NCBI RefSeq assembly: GCF_024622195.1 | Contig: NZ_JANKBI010000005.1 | Span: 1-64,000, forward strand | DNA from: Murimonas intestini | GTDB lineage: Bacteria; Bacillota; Clostridia; Lachnospirales; Lachnospiraceae | Length of the DNA: 64,000 bases | Direction: 5' to 3' | In this document: positions 49,101 to 58,258 of the stretch, one piece after another | Position numbering within the stretch: the stretch's first letter is position 1 | Layout: the number at the start of each line of letters is the position of its first letter | Notes under the pieces: model-generated | The model's input: the letters and a program-made list of their open reading frames with translations, nothing else | Databases searched by the model: none | Told to the model about the DNA's origin: nothing | Position numbers and translations under genes: made by a program

Positions 49101-52100
49101 GAATAGTTGACCTCGATACTGCGCTGGAGATAAAACGGAGTGTTGAAGGTCTCATACATAAACTGTTGGATATATTCCTTGTCGATCCAGGTAGCACCCA
49201 AACGCACCTCGATCTCCGACGCATCCAGGTCCTTGGGCTGGGCGGCGGTAAGAGCTTCCACATTGACTGCATAAACCGGGTCCTGCTGTGCCGCCCGCTG
49301 CGCCTGACGCAGTTTGCGGCGTACATTGCCGGAAAGGTATTCATCGGCGGTCACATAATGGGGCGATCCGTCCTGCTCCAGCTGTCCCGGTACACGGAAG
49401 ATCACGCCTTGCAGTTCTCCGGCCAGTTCTTCTTTTGTTTTTCCGGTAAGCTGGCTCATATAGCCCATATCCACGCAGGCTTTTTCCGAGATGGACACCG
49501 CCAGCGCTTCACTTGCCGTATCCACCACAGCCACCGCCTGATGGGGCTTGATGGTCCGTTTGGTGAACATATCCGCCTTGCGCTCCAGCTTTCCGTCCTC
49601 GTCGATGACTTCCAGCGCACAGAGCAGGTAATAGGAAGAATCGTCTGCATATGCCAGACGGTTTGCACGGTCATTGATGAGACCGTATTTGGCAGAAAAG
49701 CTGTCATAGAGGCTGTTCAGTTCCGCCTGCTTCTCCCGAATGGTGCTGTCCGGAACCGCTGCATCCATCTGAAGGTCGATCAGTTCCTGCACACAATCAC
49801 GCAGTCCCACAAGACCTTTCACGCGGGCTTCTGCGGTGGCGTTGAGGTCAGGGCGCACCATACGGCTGTTTTCCCGGTAGTACACCTGCCCGTCTACAAT
49901 GGCATAGGAATAGTTCTTCACATTGGGGTCGGCAGGAATGGAGGTGTCAATAGCTTCGCCTTCGCCCAGCTCCGGCAGCTCTGCCTCCTGATAAGTGCCA
50001 TGAATATACTTCACCGCATCATGCAGCTGGTCGGAAAGCTCCAGTCCCTCGATAGGGTTCACGGTGTAGTCCATACCATGAGCGGTGCTTACCGGCTCCT
50101 GTCTGCCCAGCACCATTTCCGGGTGGTCGATAAAATACCGGTTGATGGCAAACCCGTCCTCCGTCTGTCCGGTCTGGGTCCATTCCGGCACAATGTCCAG
50201 CGGGCGATCCCGCTTTTGGAGGAAGATGATGTCCGATACCACCTCGGCACCGGCATTCTTTTTGAACGCGTCATTAGGCAGACGGATAGCTCCCAGCAGC
50301 TCGGCACGCTGGGCAAGATAGCGGCGCACGGTAGAATCCTTGGCGTCCATGGTATAGCGGGAAGTCACAAAAGCCACCACACCGCCGGGACGCACCTGGT
50401 CCAGTGCTTTGGCGAAAAAGTAGTTGTGAATACTAAAGTTCAGCTTGTTGTAGGCTTTGTCGTTGACCTGATACTGACCGAAAGGTACATTGCCGATGGC
50501 AAGGTCAAAGAAGTCACGCCTGTCGGTGGTCTCAAAGCCGCCTACTGTGATGTCCGCCTTGGGATAGAGCTGCTTTGCGATGTGCCCGGAAACCGGGTCC
50601 AGCTCCACGCCGTACAGACGGCTGTTTCGCATTTCCTCCGGCAGCATACCGAAGAAATTGCCCACACCCATAGATGGCTCCAGAATATTTCCGGTCTCAA
50701 ATCCCATACGGCCCACCGCTTCATAGATGGCCTGAATGACCGTAGGGCTGGTGTAATGGGCGTTGAGGGTGGAGCTTCTGGCGGCGACATATTCCTCCGG
50801 GGTCAGCAGCTCTTTCAGCTGGGCATACTCGGAAGCCCATGCCGGTTTCTCCGGGTCAAAGGCATCAGAAAGACCGCCCCAGCCCACATAGCGGGATAGG
50901 ACTTCCTGTTGTTCCGGGCTTGCCTGCTGTCCGGCAGCTTCCAACTCTTTCAGCAAACGAATGGCATTGATATTTGCCTGGAACTTGGCTTTCGGACCGC
51001 CTTCGCCCAAATGCTCATCGGTAATACGGAAGTTTTGTGCATTGCGGCGCAGGTTGGCCTTGTATTCCTCATAGGAGGCTTCCTCGGCAGCTTTGGCATT
51101 GGGGAAGGTCTGCCACTGGCCATTGACCTGAATGGAAACCGGGTGTTCGTCCAGCACTTCCTCAAAGGTTTTCTCCGGCTCAGTCACAGGGGCTGGCGGC
51201 ACCGGCTCCTCGATATGCAGCCGTTCCACCACCACATCATAAGGCAGATTGTTCTTGTCTCCCGGATAGACGGCCACGGTCTCGGAGTGGAAGACCGGGA
51301 ATTTGACAGACGGTTGGGGCTGTTCCTGTCCAAAGCCATCCAGCTGACGGGCATACATCCCGCGCAGCAAAGGCGCAACTTCATCCCAACGGAAATACAG
51401 CACAGCCAGACGCTTTTCCTCTGCGTCCAGGACTTCCAGCTCCATGCCCTGTGCCGTGGTACGGTAATCGGCAATATCGCCGGTCTCCAGATTCAGGGTC
51501 TCGATCTCACCGGAATAGGCTCTGCTCAGCCAGTAGGCAATCTCACTGTTGCTCCTGCCGGATTGCAGCAGCGTGGAAACCTGTTTTTTATCTGCTTCAT
51601 CCATCAGTCCATGGGACAATACATCCCGCAAGTCCTGATCTGCCTTGTCCGGGTCAATGGGAAGAAACTCGGTATAGTAAGCATTGCGGCGGTCTGCCCG
51701 AAGCAACTGCTCGAACTGTTCTTTACGCTCTGCCCGGTAGATGGGATATACCATACCGGCGGGCAGAAGCTGTACGGTGTCCTCCCGCAGCTCGGTGATC
51801 TGATAGGCGTCATCCTCGATATACACGGTATCGCCCACGGCATAAACCGGGGCGGCAGGGTCATAGGAAGTCCTTTGCGGAATTGGACTGCGAACGGCAT
51901 CATATTCCTCATCGGAAATGGAAATCGCGGAAGTCTGCTCTGCCTCGGCAGCTGCGATCTGCTCTGCATCTGACATCACCTGTTGGATAAATGGGTCATT
52001 GTCCAGTTTTTCCGGGTCTGCCACCTGTCCGTTGACGATGCCCCTTTCCTCCAGGGCTTCCCGGATGGCGATGGGGTCGATGTTGTCAAAACGGTCCTGT

Positions 52101-54904
52101 TCTTCTTCGGTATAGAACCGGTCCTCCTGAATGAGCTGGGCGATCCGGCGCTGTACCTTCGTCCAGGGCAGCTGCGTTTCTTCCGGGCTTCCGGCACGGA
52201 CAACGAACAGGCTGTTACTGCTGCCGTATTCCTGAGCCAACCATGCAGCGGTATCTTTTTCCCTTGCATGGTCTTTCATATAGCGGACGACGGCGTGTTT
52301 ACTCTCAATATTGCCGTTCCATGCACAAAGGGCAGTATTAATATCTTCCTGAGAAAGAGGGCGCAGAAGCTCATGGAGCTTTGGATAGGTCTCGTCGATC
52401 ACTTCCCGGTGCAGACGCTGGCGGAACTCCGGTATATCAGAATAAAGGCGGATCAGCTCCATATCCTTAGAACCAAGGACCGCACGGCGCACAGCGGCAT
52501 TGCCCTCGATGACAGCATTTTCACGGTCAGAATGACCGCAGGCATTGCGGTATGCGGCATCCTCGGAAATGGCGGCAGTCACCACAGGCTTATACTGCTC
52601 AAACTGCTCCCGAAGGGTAGGCTTTGGCGTTTCTTCCTCCACCTCCGGCTGCTGGGCTTGGATGGCATCTTCTTCTGCCAGTTCCTTTTCAGTCTGGATC
52701 TTGTCATACTGCGCCTGTTCCTGTTCAGTAAGATAGCGGCCTTTCTGGACAAGAGAGGTAATGCGCTTGGCAACCTTTTCCCAGTTCAAGTGAACATCCG
52801 GGCAGTCCTGCTTTTTATAGTGCAGTCCTTTCCCGTCGTGATCTTCGCCGCTGTGTGTTGCGCCGGACAGGGCATGAGAGCGACCACCAATGCCATACTC
52901 GTCTTTGAGGAATCTCACTTTTTCCTTGTCCGTATGGTTTTCCATGAAGAACGCATAGATGCGGCCTTTTCCTCCGGCAAAACTGCTGCCGCCGGTCATG
53001 GCAGCGTCGATCTCATCCTCGGTAATGAAGTGCTGGACGGTTGGCACTTGGGAAAGGTCTGAAGAAAAAGTCCTGCGGGGCAGGTCAAGGTCCTTCAGGT
53101 TCTCCCAGATCTCCCTTGGTTTATGATAGTGGAAGCGCAGCAGGTCACGATCCTGCTGATAAGCGGTCCAGAAAGCGGCGTATTCTTCCTTGAGGGTCTG
53201 ACGGAAGGCTGGGTCACTCAGCTGCTCCGTCAGGCGGCGGGTCTCCTCCGGGAACCCATTGCCCTTGATCTCTGACAGGCAGGACAAATATTCGGCTTCT
53301 CTGGCATCCTCGCTGAGATCGTGATATAAGTTCCAGAACTTTGTGGCAAGGAGGGAGCGTTCATAGCCTGCCGCTTCTGCAAGCTCCACATTGGAGGCAA
53401 ACTGGCCGCTCTCCAAAAGTTCCCCGATACGCTCTGCGGCGCTCTCCCAGGAAATGACCTGGGCAGACCGGTCATAACGGACAGACTTCCCGTGGGAAAG
53501 ATGGATACCGTCCTCGGCGTACCATGCGCTCACGCTGCCAAGACCATTGCCGCCGTGGTACAGCGTTTTCAGTATCTCGACAATCTCAGCGGTGGTTTTC
53601 TGCTTTTCAAAGGCTGCAACCACACGCTCCCTCTGGCGGTCTGTATTGCCGCCCAAACGCAGCACATGGTCGATGTCATTTTGGGCAAAAGAAAAAGCAG
53701 AGGATGTATGCGCTACATTCTCTGCTTCATCTATGGATTGGATCTGTTCCGCTTCGGAGAGGAACAGGTTTAGGGTCAGCTGTTGATAAGCTCCGCCATC
53801 AGGATCTCCTCGGCCTGGGCTTTGCAGGTGTTCATCAGCCCCACCCACTTCATGGGATCGCTGGCTTTCAGTTCCTCGGTGGCTCCCGCTTCCTTCGCCA
53901 GCTGGGGCATCATCTGCTCCAGTCTGTTCTGGGCGGTCTCGTCGATCTCCAGAAGGTGCGGGTACAGCTTCTCGCTCAGCAGCATCTGGTTGTAGAGGAT
54001 GGGACGGTGTTCCTTCAGGTAGGTTTTCCTCATCCTGCCGTACTTGCCCAGGGGTTTCTCCGGCTGCTGGCTCAGCTTCAGGTCGGGAATCAGATAGTCT
54101 CCGTTCTGGATATAGGTCATGGGATTGTTCATCTTGTTTGCTCCTTTCTTGGTTGGCTTCGCGCTCTGCATTTCGGACGGTGACGCCGATCTGCCGCAGC
54201 ACCTGCTGGTTAATCTGGCTGACCGCTGTTCCCAGCGCCCCGATGGTGGACGGGGTGTTGAAATCAAAGATCGCCATGAAATCTTCGTGGTCGAAGTAGC
54301 GTTCCGGCTCCAGTCCGCAGCGGGACATCAAAGCGTAAGTGATGCTGACGGTGGCGGCTGCCTTAAACTGCACTCCGATGTTATACTCATCATATTCCTC
54401 CAAAAAGGAACCGTCAACGATATAGAAAAAGTCCTGCTGATGCTCTGTCCAGTATTCCTCGGCCAGTTTTCCGGCTACCTCGGTAAGCTGTCCGGCAAGG
54501 TCATCACCGGAAACATCATAGGTGCGCTCCAGCATGGCCTGCACGGAATCCAGATGGCGCTCCTCCAGCTGCCACAGCCAGGGTGTGCGGGAATGTTCAC
54601 GGGTTCCGGTGTCGGAAATGTCAAAGACATAGCGCAGGCGGGGTCTGTCCCCGGAATCATCCACCAGAGCGATCCCCTTGGAACCGCGCCTTACATATCG
54701 GCCCATCTTTTCATTCCACAAATCGTACTCTGCACAGGCAGTGGCGTCCGGTCGCTGGGCGTAGATCATCAGCTGTTCATGGAACGGATACTTGTAAAGA
54801 CGGGAAGCAGTGGTGAGAAACCCTGCCCATTCCTGCCAGCTCCCCGTGAGCTGTGTTGCCACCTTGTCCGCCATCTGTGCATATAGTTCAGCTTTGGTTG
54901 GCAT
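46121..54904 (-). CDS. Giant ArdC-like/DNA methylase/SNF2 helicase protein
   Basis: A 2927-aa single chain from the ATG at 54904 (AGGAGG upstream; the frame opens at 54964). Order: an ArdC-N-like ssDNA-binding region (about 15-220), a Pro/Glu/Arg-rich linker (about 255-380), several helical repeats of a shared ~110-residue unit, an N6-adenine methylase-like core (EPSMGVGNF near 1408 and NVPFG near 1471 instead of NPPY), and an SNF2-type helicase (GAGKT near 2085, DEAHNYKN near 2246, GTPVSNS near 2300, QRKGRIERQGN near 2605) with a coiled-coil end. Such proteins of Tn1549-type elements may protect or process incoming DNA. The linker coincides with the nested tnpV gene. Confidence 0.92.
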   Translation of the reverse strand: MPTKAELYAQMADKVATQLTGSWQEWAGFLTTASRLYKYPFHEQLMIYAQRPDATACAEYDLWNEKMGRYVRRGSKGIALVDDSGDRPRLRYVFDISDTGTREHSRTPWLWQLEERHLDSVQAMLERTYDVSGDDLAGQLTEVAGKLAEEYWTEHQQDFFYIVDGSFLEEYDEYNIGVQFKAAATVSITYALMSRCGLEPERYFDHEDFMAIFDFNTPSTIGALGTAVSQINQQVLRQIGVTVRNAEREANQERSKQDEQSHDLYPERRLSDSRPEAEPAAGETPGQVRQDEENLPEGTPSHPLQPDAAEREAVPAPSGDRRDRPEQTGADDAPAGEGSGSHRGTESQRSHEVGGADEHLQSPGRGDPDGGAYQQLTLNLFLSEAEQIQSIDEAENVAHTSSAFSFAQNDIDHVLRLGGNTDRQRERVVAAFEKQKTTAEIVEILKTLYHGGNGLGSVSAWYAEDGIHLSHGKSVRYDRSAQVISWESAAERIGELLESGQFASNVELAEAAGYERSLLATKFWNLYHDLSEDAREAEYLSCLSEIKGNGFPEETRRLTEQLSDPAFRQTLKEEYAAFWTAYQQDRDLLRFHYHKPREIWENLKDLDLPRRTFSSDLSQVPTVQHFITEDEIDAAMTGGSSFAGGKGRIYAFFMENHTDKEKVRFLKDEYGIGGRSHALSGATHSGEDHDGKGLHYKKQDCPDVHLNWEKVAKRITSLVQKGRYLTEQEQAQYDKIQTEKELAEEDAIQAQQPEVEEETPKPTLREQFEQYKPVVTAAISEDAAYRNACGHSDRENAVIEGNAAVRRAVLGSKDMELIRLYSDIPEFRQRLHREVIDETYPKLHELLRPLSQEDINTALCAWNGNIESKHAVVRYMKDHAREKDTAAWLAQEYGSSNSLFVVRAGSPEETQLPWTKVQRRIAQLIQEDRFYTEEEQDRFDNIDPIAIREALEERGIVNGQVADPEKLDNDPFIQQVMSDAEQIAAAEAEQTSAISISDEEYDAVRSPIPQRTSYDPAAPVYAVGDTVYIEDDAYQITELREDTVQLLPAGMVYPIYRAERKEQFEQLLRADRRNAYYTEFLPIDPDKADQDLRDVLSHGLMDEADKKQVSTLLQSGRSNSEIAYWLSRAYSGEIETLNLETGDIADYRTTAQGMELEVLDAEEKRLAVLYFRWDEVAPLLRGMYARQLDGFGQEQPQPSVKFPVFHSETVAVYPGDKNNLPYDVVVERLHIEEPVPPAPVTEPEKTFEEVLDEHPVSIQVNGQWQTFPNAKAAEEASYEEYKANLRRNAQNFRITDEHLGEGGPKAKFQANINAIRLLKELEAAGQQASPEQQEVLSRYVGWGGLSDAFDPEKPAWASEYAQLKELLTPEEYVAARSSTLNAHYTSPTVIQAIYEAVGRMGFETGNILEPSMGVGNFFGMLPEEMRNSRLYGVELDPVSGHIAKQLYPKADITVGGFETTDRRDFFDLAIGNVPFGQYQVNDKAYNKLNFSIHNYFFAKALDQVRPGGVVAFVTSRYTMDAKDSTVRRYLAQRAELLGAIRLPNDAFKKNAGAEVVSDIIFLQKRDRPLDIVPEWTQTGQTEDGFAINRYFIDHPEMVLGRQEPVSTAHGMDYTVNPIEGLELSDQLHDAVKYIHGTYQEAELPELGEGEAIDTSIPADPNVKNYSYAIVDGQVYYRENSRMVRPDLNATAEARVKGLVGLRDCVQELIDLQMDAAVPDSTIREKQAELNSLYDSFSAKYGLINDRANRLAYADDSSYYLLCALEVIDEDGKLERKADMFTKRTIKPHQAVAVVDTASEALAVSISEKACVDMGYMSQLTGKTKEELAGELQGVIFRVPGQLEQDGSPHYVTADEYLSGNVRRKLRQAQRAAQQDPVYAVNVEALTAAQPKDLDASEIEVRLGATWIDKEYIQQFMYETFNTPFYLQRSIEVNYSSFTAEWQIKGKSSVSYNDVAAYTTYGTSRANAYKILEDSLNLRDVRIYDTIEDADGKERRVLNAKETTLAAQKQQAIREAFRDWIWRDPERRQTLVRQYNEEMNSTRPREYDGSHITFGGMNPAITLREHQKSAIAHVLYGGNTLLAHEVGAGKTFEMVAAAMEAKRLGLCQKSLFVVPNHLTEQWASEFLRLYPSANILVTTKKDFETHNRKKFCARIATGDYDAIIMGHSQFERIPISRERQERLLYEQIDEITEGIAEVQASGGERFTVKQLERTRKSLEARLEKLQAEGRKDDVVTFEQLGVDRLFVDEAHNYKNLFLYTKMRNVAGLSTSDAQKSSDMFAKCRYMDEITGNRGVIFATGTPVSNSMTELYTMQRYLQYERLQELNMTHFDCWASRFGETVTALELAPEGTGYRARTRFSKFFNLPELMNLFKEVADIKTADQLNLPTPEVEYHNIVAQPTEHQQEMVKALSERASLVHSGTVDPSQDNMLKITSDGRKLGLDQRIVNQMLPDEPGTKVNQCVENIMQIWRDGEADKLTQLVFCDISTPQAKAPASKAAKTLDNPLLHALEGAVPLPEQEPAFTVYDDIRQKLIVQGMPADQIAFIHEANTEVRKKELFSKVRTGQVRVLMGSTAKMGAGTNVQDRLVALHDLDCPWRPGDLAQRKGRIERQGNQNPLVHVYRYVTEGTFDAYLWQTVENKQKFISQIMTSKSPVRSCEDVDETALSFAEIKALCAGDPRIKERMDLDVEVSRLKLMKADHQSKQYRLEDQLLKYFPEEIEKHKGFIKGFESDLEVLAAHPHPEDGFSGMEIRGDLLTDKENAGAALLDACKEVKTSDPVQIGSYRGYAMSVEFSAWKQEYTLLLKGQMTHRATLGTDPRGNLTRIDNALAQMPQRLEAAKAQLDNLCQQQAAAKEEVGKPFLYEEELRSKNARLVELDTLLNIDGKGPAHAEAVVAKSTRPSVLDSLKRPVLPRSTDKKPKQHEEVR
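53776..54132 (-). CDS. tnpV: TnpV family protein nested in the giant gene
   Basis: 118 aa on the same strand but one base out of frame with the giant gene. AAAGGAG lies 8 nt before its ATG. It reads NGDYLIPDLKLSQQPEKPLG, KYGRMRKTYLKEHRPILYN, EEILMAELINS, the whole TnpV (transposon-encoded protein) domain. Over the same stretch the giant protein has a low-complexity linker, as expected where one frame constrains the other. TnpV's role is unknown. Confidence 0.8.
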   Translation of the reverse strand: MNNPMTYIQNGDYLIPDLKLSQQPEKPLGKYGRMRKTYLKEHRPILYNQMLLSEKLYPHLLEIDETAQNRLEQMMPQLAKEAGATEELKASDPMKWVGLMNTCKAQAEEILMAELINS

Positions 54905-54981
54905 GGTGTTCTGTCCTCCTTTCGGTTTTGGGGTAAAAGGTGGAGCGGCAAATTGCCACCCCATCCCTGCGGTTATGCTGT

Positions 54982-55197
54982 TTACTGGTCAAAATCCGGG
55001 TACAACTCCAGCTGGGCAAAGTCCTCATCGGTCATCGCACAGAGCTTCGTAAGGGCACTGTCGGTCAGCTCCCTCAGTTCCGTTTCCTCCGGCGAAAGCT
55101 CGCCGCGCATTTCACGCAGGCTGTCGATCAGCCCGGTGCGGCTACCGGTATTGTAAATGCACATCAGGTTCATTTCCTCAAAAGTAAAGTTTCCCAT
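54982..55197 (-). CDS. Transposon-transfer assisting protein (TTRAP)
   Basis: 71 aa from ATG 55197 (GGGAG upstream). MGNFTFEEMNLMCIYNTGSR, TGLIDSLREMRGELSPEE, ALTKLCAMTDEDFAQLELYP matches the TTRAP family found only in these ICEs. Overlaps the previous stop by 2 bp, so it is co-translated with the ArdC/YodL protein. Exact role unknown. Confidence 0.85.
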   Translation of the reverse strand: MGNFTFEEMNLMCIYNTGSRTGLIDSLREMRGELSPEETELRELTDSALTKLCAMTDEDFAQLELYPDFDQ

Positions 55198-55198
55198 A

Positions 55199-58100
55199 TC
55201 AAATCTCCCTTTCCGCACTCTTTTTGGGTGCTGTCTTTTTGTGTTCTGCTTTGGGCTGGCTTTTCAGCTGATCCACAACGGATTTTTTCTTTTCCCGTTC
55301 CTCCCGATGAACGGCGTCAGCCAAGTCCATCAGGGAAATGGGCTGACCGCTTCGGGCCTGCTGTTCCAGCTCTGCCACCGTAGGCTCTTTTGCACCATTG
55401 TTGATGATGCCGTCGATCATGCCGTAATCGTCCTCTACGGCCATCTCTGCATTTTTCAGCGGATTTTCCGGCAGGAATCCGGGGATCTGGGTAAAACCAA
55501 CGCTGTCGCAGTAATGACAGGATACCTTACCGTCCTGTTTGATCGCAACGATGTCGCTGACGCTCATGGAGGAACTGTGAAAGTCTACGGGTTTTTCCAG
55601 ATTGAATTGCTGATAGAGTTTTTCCAGCTGCTCCGGCACAGTGCCAGACTCACTCAGCGGAGCGGTGTAGATGAGGTCATAATTGCTGCGGTCTACGGAA
55701 ACATCATGGGACTCTAACCAGTCCAGATTCATAAAGCGCACATTCTGCGGATCGTCACGGCTCACCTGGTAGATGGCAAAGCAGTTTCTGTTCTGGGAGA
55801 GAAATGCCTGTTCTCGTTCCTGCTGATGTTCCTGACGCTCCATGACCTTTTCGTGGAACTGAGGGCTTTTCTCCCATTCCTCGCGGTCCACACCGAAAAG
55901 GCCTCCATGCTCCATGATCTCCTGTGGGTCAAACACCATGCTCTCCGTATTGTCCTCATGCAGCACATAGACAGTCAAACCGGCGGCATCCAGTTCCAGC
56001 GCCCGTTCTCTGGTAACAGGGAGCATCCCGTCATAAGAGTAGCCGTATTCTTGCATATCCGGTGTGGAGACCAGCTCATCCGGCGTTGGGTATTCATCCA
56101 GCGCCTGCTCCTGTGTCTCCGGCAGCTGGGAAGAAGCGGCCATCTGACTGGCCTCTGCCTGCATCTGCTGGTAGGCAGCTTCCTGCAAAGTCTCGATCAT
56201 GGACAACGGTGCGTATTTTACAGAGTCTCTGCCCAAATCGTTGTCATCACAAATCTGGAGAACTGCCTTCATGCGGGAAAGCTCTGGCATATCCAGCTGA
56301 CCACCATCCAGCTCTTTCATGGACGCGGCATCGTAAAGGGTGTAGTCCCAGCCACTGTCACAGGGCTGGATATGAAGATAGGTGGCATCGTCAATTAGAA
56401 ACAAAGCCTCCTGCTGGTTTGCCTCCGCATCAAGAACCGCCATTTCCGGCTCTTTTTTTGCATTGGGGTCAATTCCACGCTCTTTGCAGATTTCCTTATA
56501 GTGGCGCTCAATGTCAGAGATCAAAGTGCCGGAGGTCTTATTGATGGTCTCCAAACTGGCTCTCAGCTCTTTCAGTTCCTTGCCCTGACTCCAGCTGGCA
56601 ATATAGCCAAAACTGTTTTCTCCGGTCTCGATGCCAAAATATTTGCAGACTGCATAGGAGATGCTTTCAGCCTCTACTTCTTCCGTGTGACGGTCTTTCT
56701 TCTGTTCCTGCAAAAACTGGGCGAGAGTAGAAAAGCCGCCAACAAAATTCAGTCCTTCTTCCTCGGTCAGCATCAGGCGTCCATTTTCCGCCAGCTCCAG
56801 CGGATCTGTCAGCAGAACGGAACCTGCATGGTTTACAACCACTCGTTCTTCTACACAGACCGGCTCTCCGGGGTCGTAGTCAGAACCGCGCAGGTCATAG
56901 CAATAAACGCCCTCCGGCAGATTATCACGGACAATCCGCCCATTGGAGAACAGACCGGGTTTATCAAACAGCTCGATCTCCTGATATTGCTCGTCATTGG
57001 CAATCTGAATCTTTTTCTGATTGTGGAGCTTGCTGTGGGCAATCTCATGAACCGTGGCCGAAACCGTCTGCACCTCGCTCATGCCCTGGCGAATGGCAAT
57101 TTTCTGATGATCGGCAGAAAAATAGCCGTCCGTATCGGCGGCCATTGCTTCAAAAGTGATTGGTACCGGCGCACTGCGGCGCAGAGCCTCCATGAATGCC
57201 TCATAATTTGGCACATTGCCGGAAAGGGAGGAAGCAAGCTCCGGCAAAGGTTTCCCGTCGGTCTGGCTCACATCAAAAACCTTGACCGGACGGAACATAG
57301 GGATCTCGATTTCTTTTTCCTCTGTGACGATCTTTCCGTCTTTATCCAGAATCGGAGCCTTGGTATCCGGGTCCAGCTTCTGCTCCTCGATTTTCTTCTT
57401 ATACGGTGTGGGGGCGATGATGGTAATGCCATGCTCGCCCTTTTTCACATGACGCTCAAACTGGTCTTTCCACTTATTGTATCCGGCTACCAATGTAGCG
57501 TCCGGCTTCTGCATATAGATGAGCATGGTGTTGTTTACCGAATAGCGGTGGAAGCGGGACATGACGGACAGATAGCGCATATACTTTTCACTCTCAAACA
57601 GTTCCTTGATCCCCTGCTCGATGCCATCTGTGATTTCCCTTAGCCGCTCTCGGTTGGTGGGTTTGTTCTCAGCCATGATTTTCAATCTCCTTTCCAAGTG
57701 TGTGATTTCTGCTGTGTGTTCTGCAATCCATGCCTTTTGTTCTTCTTCACTTTCATAAAGAAAAAGGTCCAACAGGTACTCTACATAGGTTTTCTTCTGG
57801 ATTGCTTCCACAAAACGGGGGTGCGGTTCTTCCTCCGGTGTCCGGGGAGAATGGTCGCTCTCCCATTTTTTCAGCAGATAGTAGTAATCGGACAGTATGC
57901 GATAACACCGCTGCCGATCCTCACGAAACTGCTGTGCCTCGGTTTTCTGCCGGACATACCTCCTGCGGGGAGGGGCCTGACTGTCATAGATCAGGCCAAA
58001 GTCCTGTGCCAGTTTCTCCGCCGCTTCTTTTGGGGAGAGGTCAAAGAGCTTTGCAGTAAAGTCGATCACATCGCCAGTAGCTCCGCAGCCGAAACAGTAG

Positions 58101-58252
58101 AAATATTCCTCGTTCAGCTTCATGCTGGGGTTCTTATCATCGTGAAAGGGACAGCAGGCCATGCCAGTTCGACTGACTTTTATCCCGTAAAACTCTGCCG
58201 CTTCTCTGGTGCTGACCGACTGCTTGACTGCTTCAAACACATTCTCTGCCAT
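55199..58252 (-). CDS. CHC2 primase-like/ArdC/YodL fusion protein
   Basis: 1017 aa. Residues 28-70 are a CHC2 zinc finger (CPFHDDKNPS, YCFGCGATGDVIDF: C34, H37, C53, C56), the DNA-binding part of DnaG-type primases. From 193 (MAENKPTNRERL) it continues as an ArdC-like antirestriction/metallopeptidase module (SVNNTMLIYMQKPDATLVAGY; HEIAH at 402-406), a helical middle, a YodL domain (CFAIYQVSRDDPQ ... YTAPL) near 850-950 and a DUF4316-like end (NPLKNAEMAVEDDYGMIDGI). Related elements often have two genes; here a good internal ribosome site (GGAGA, ATG at 57676) would allow the second to be made alone. Confidence 0.88.
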   Translation of the reverse strand: MAENVFEAVKQSVSTREAAEFYGIKVSRTGMACCPFHDDKNPSMKLNEEYFYCFGCGATGDVIDFTAKLFDLSPKEAAEKLAQDFGLIYDSQAPPRRRYVRQKTEAQQFREDRQRCYRILSDYYYLLKKWESDHSPRTPEEEPHPRFVEAIQKKTYVEYLLDLFLYESEEEQKAWIAEHTAEITHLERRLKIMAENKPTNRERLREITDGIEQGIKELFESEKYMRYLSVMSRFHRYSVNNTMLIYMQKPDATLVAGYNKWKDQFERHVKKGEHGITIIAPTPYKKKIEEQKLDPDTKAPILDKDGKIVTEEKEIEIPMFRPVKVFDVSQTDGKPLPELASSLSGNVPNYEAFMEALRRSAPVPITFEAMAADTDGYFSADHQKIAIRQGMSEVQTVSATVHEIAHSKLHNQKKIQIANDEQYQEIELFDKPGLFSNGRIVRDNLPEGVYCYDLRGSDYDPGEPVCVEERVVVNHAGSVLLTDPLELAENGRLMLTEEEGLNFVGGFSTLAQFLQEQKKDRHTEEVEAESISYAVCKYFGIETGENSFGYIASWSQGKELKELRASLETINKTSGTLISDIERHYKEICKERGIDPNAKKEPEMAVLDAEANQQEALFLIDDATYLHIQPCDSGWDYTLYDAASMKELDGGQLDMPELSRMKAVLQICDDNDLGRDSVKYAPLSMIETLQEAAYQQMQAEASQMAASSQLPETQEQALDEYPTPDELVSTPDMQEYGYSYDGMLPVTRERALELDAAGLTVYVLHEDNTESMVFDPQEIMEHGGLFGVDREEWEKSPQFHEKVMERQEHQQEREQAFLSQNRNCFAIYQVSRDDPQNVRFMNLDWLESHDVSVDRSNYDLIYTAPLSESGTVPEQLEKLYQQFNLEKPVDFHSSSMSVSDIVAIKQDGKVSCHYCDSVGFTQIPGFLPENPLKNAEMAVEDDYGMIDGIINNGAKEPTVAELEQQARSGQPISLMDLADAVHREEREKKKSVVDQLKSQPKAEHKKTAPKKSAEREI

Positions 58253-58258
58253 GTGCCA

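Noticed and set aside
49166..50899. Long + strand open frames (for example 577 codons) across the giant gene
   Set aside because: These are antisense shadows of a GC-biased coding region; no ribosome sites or recognisable domains.
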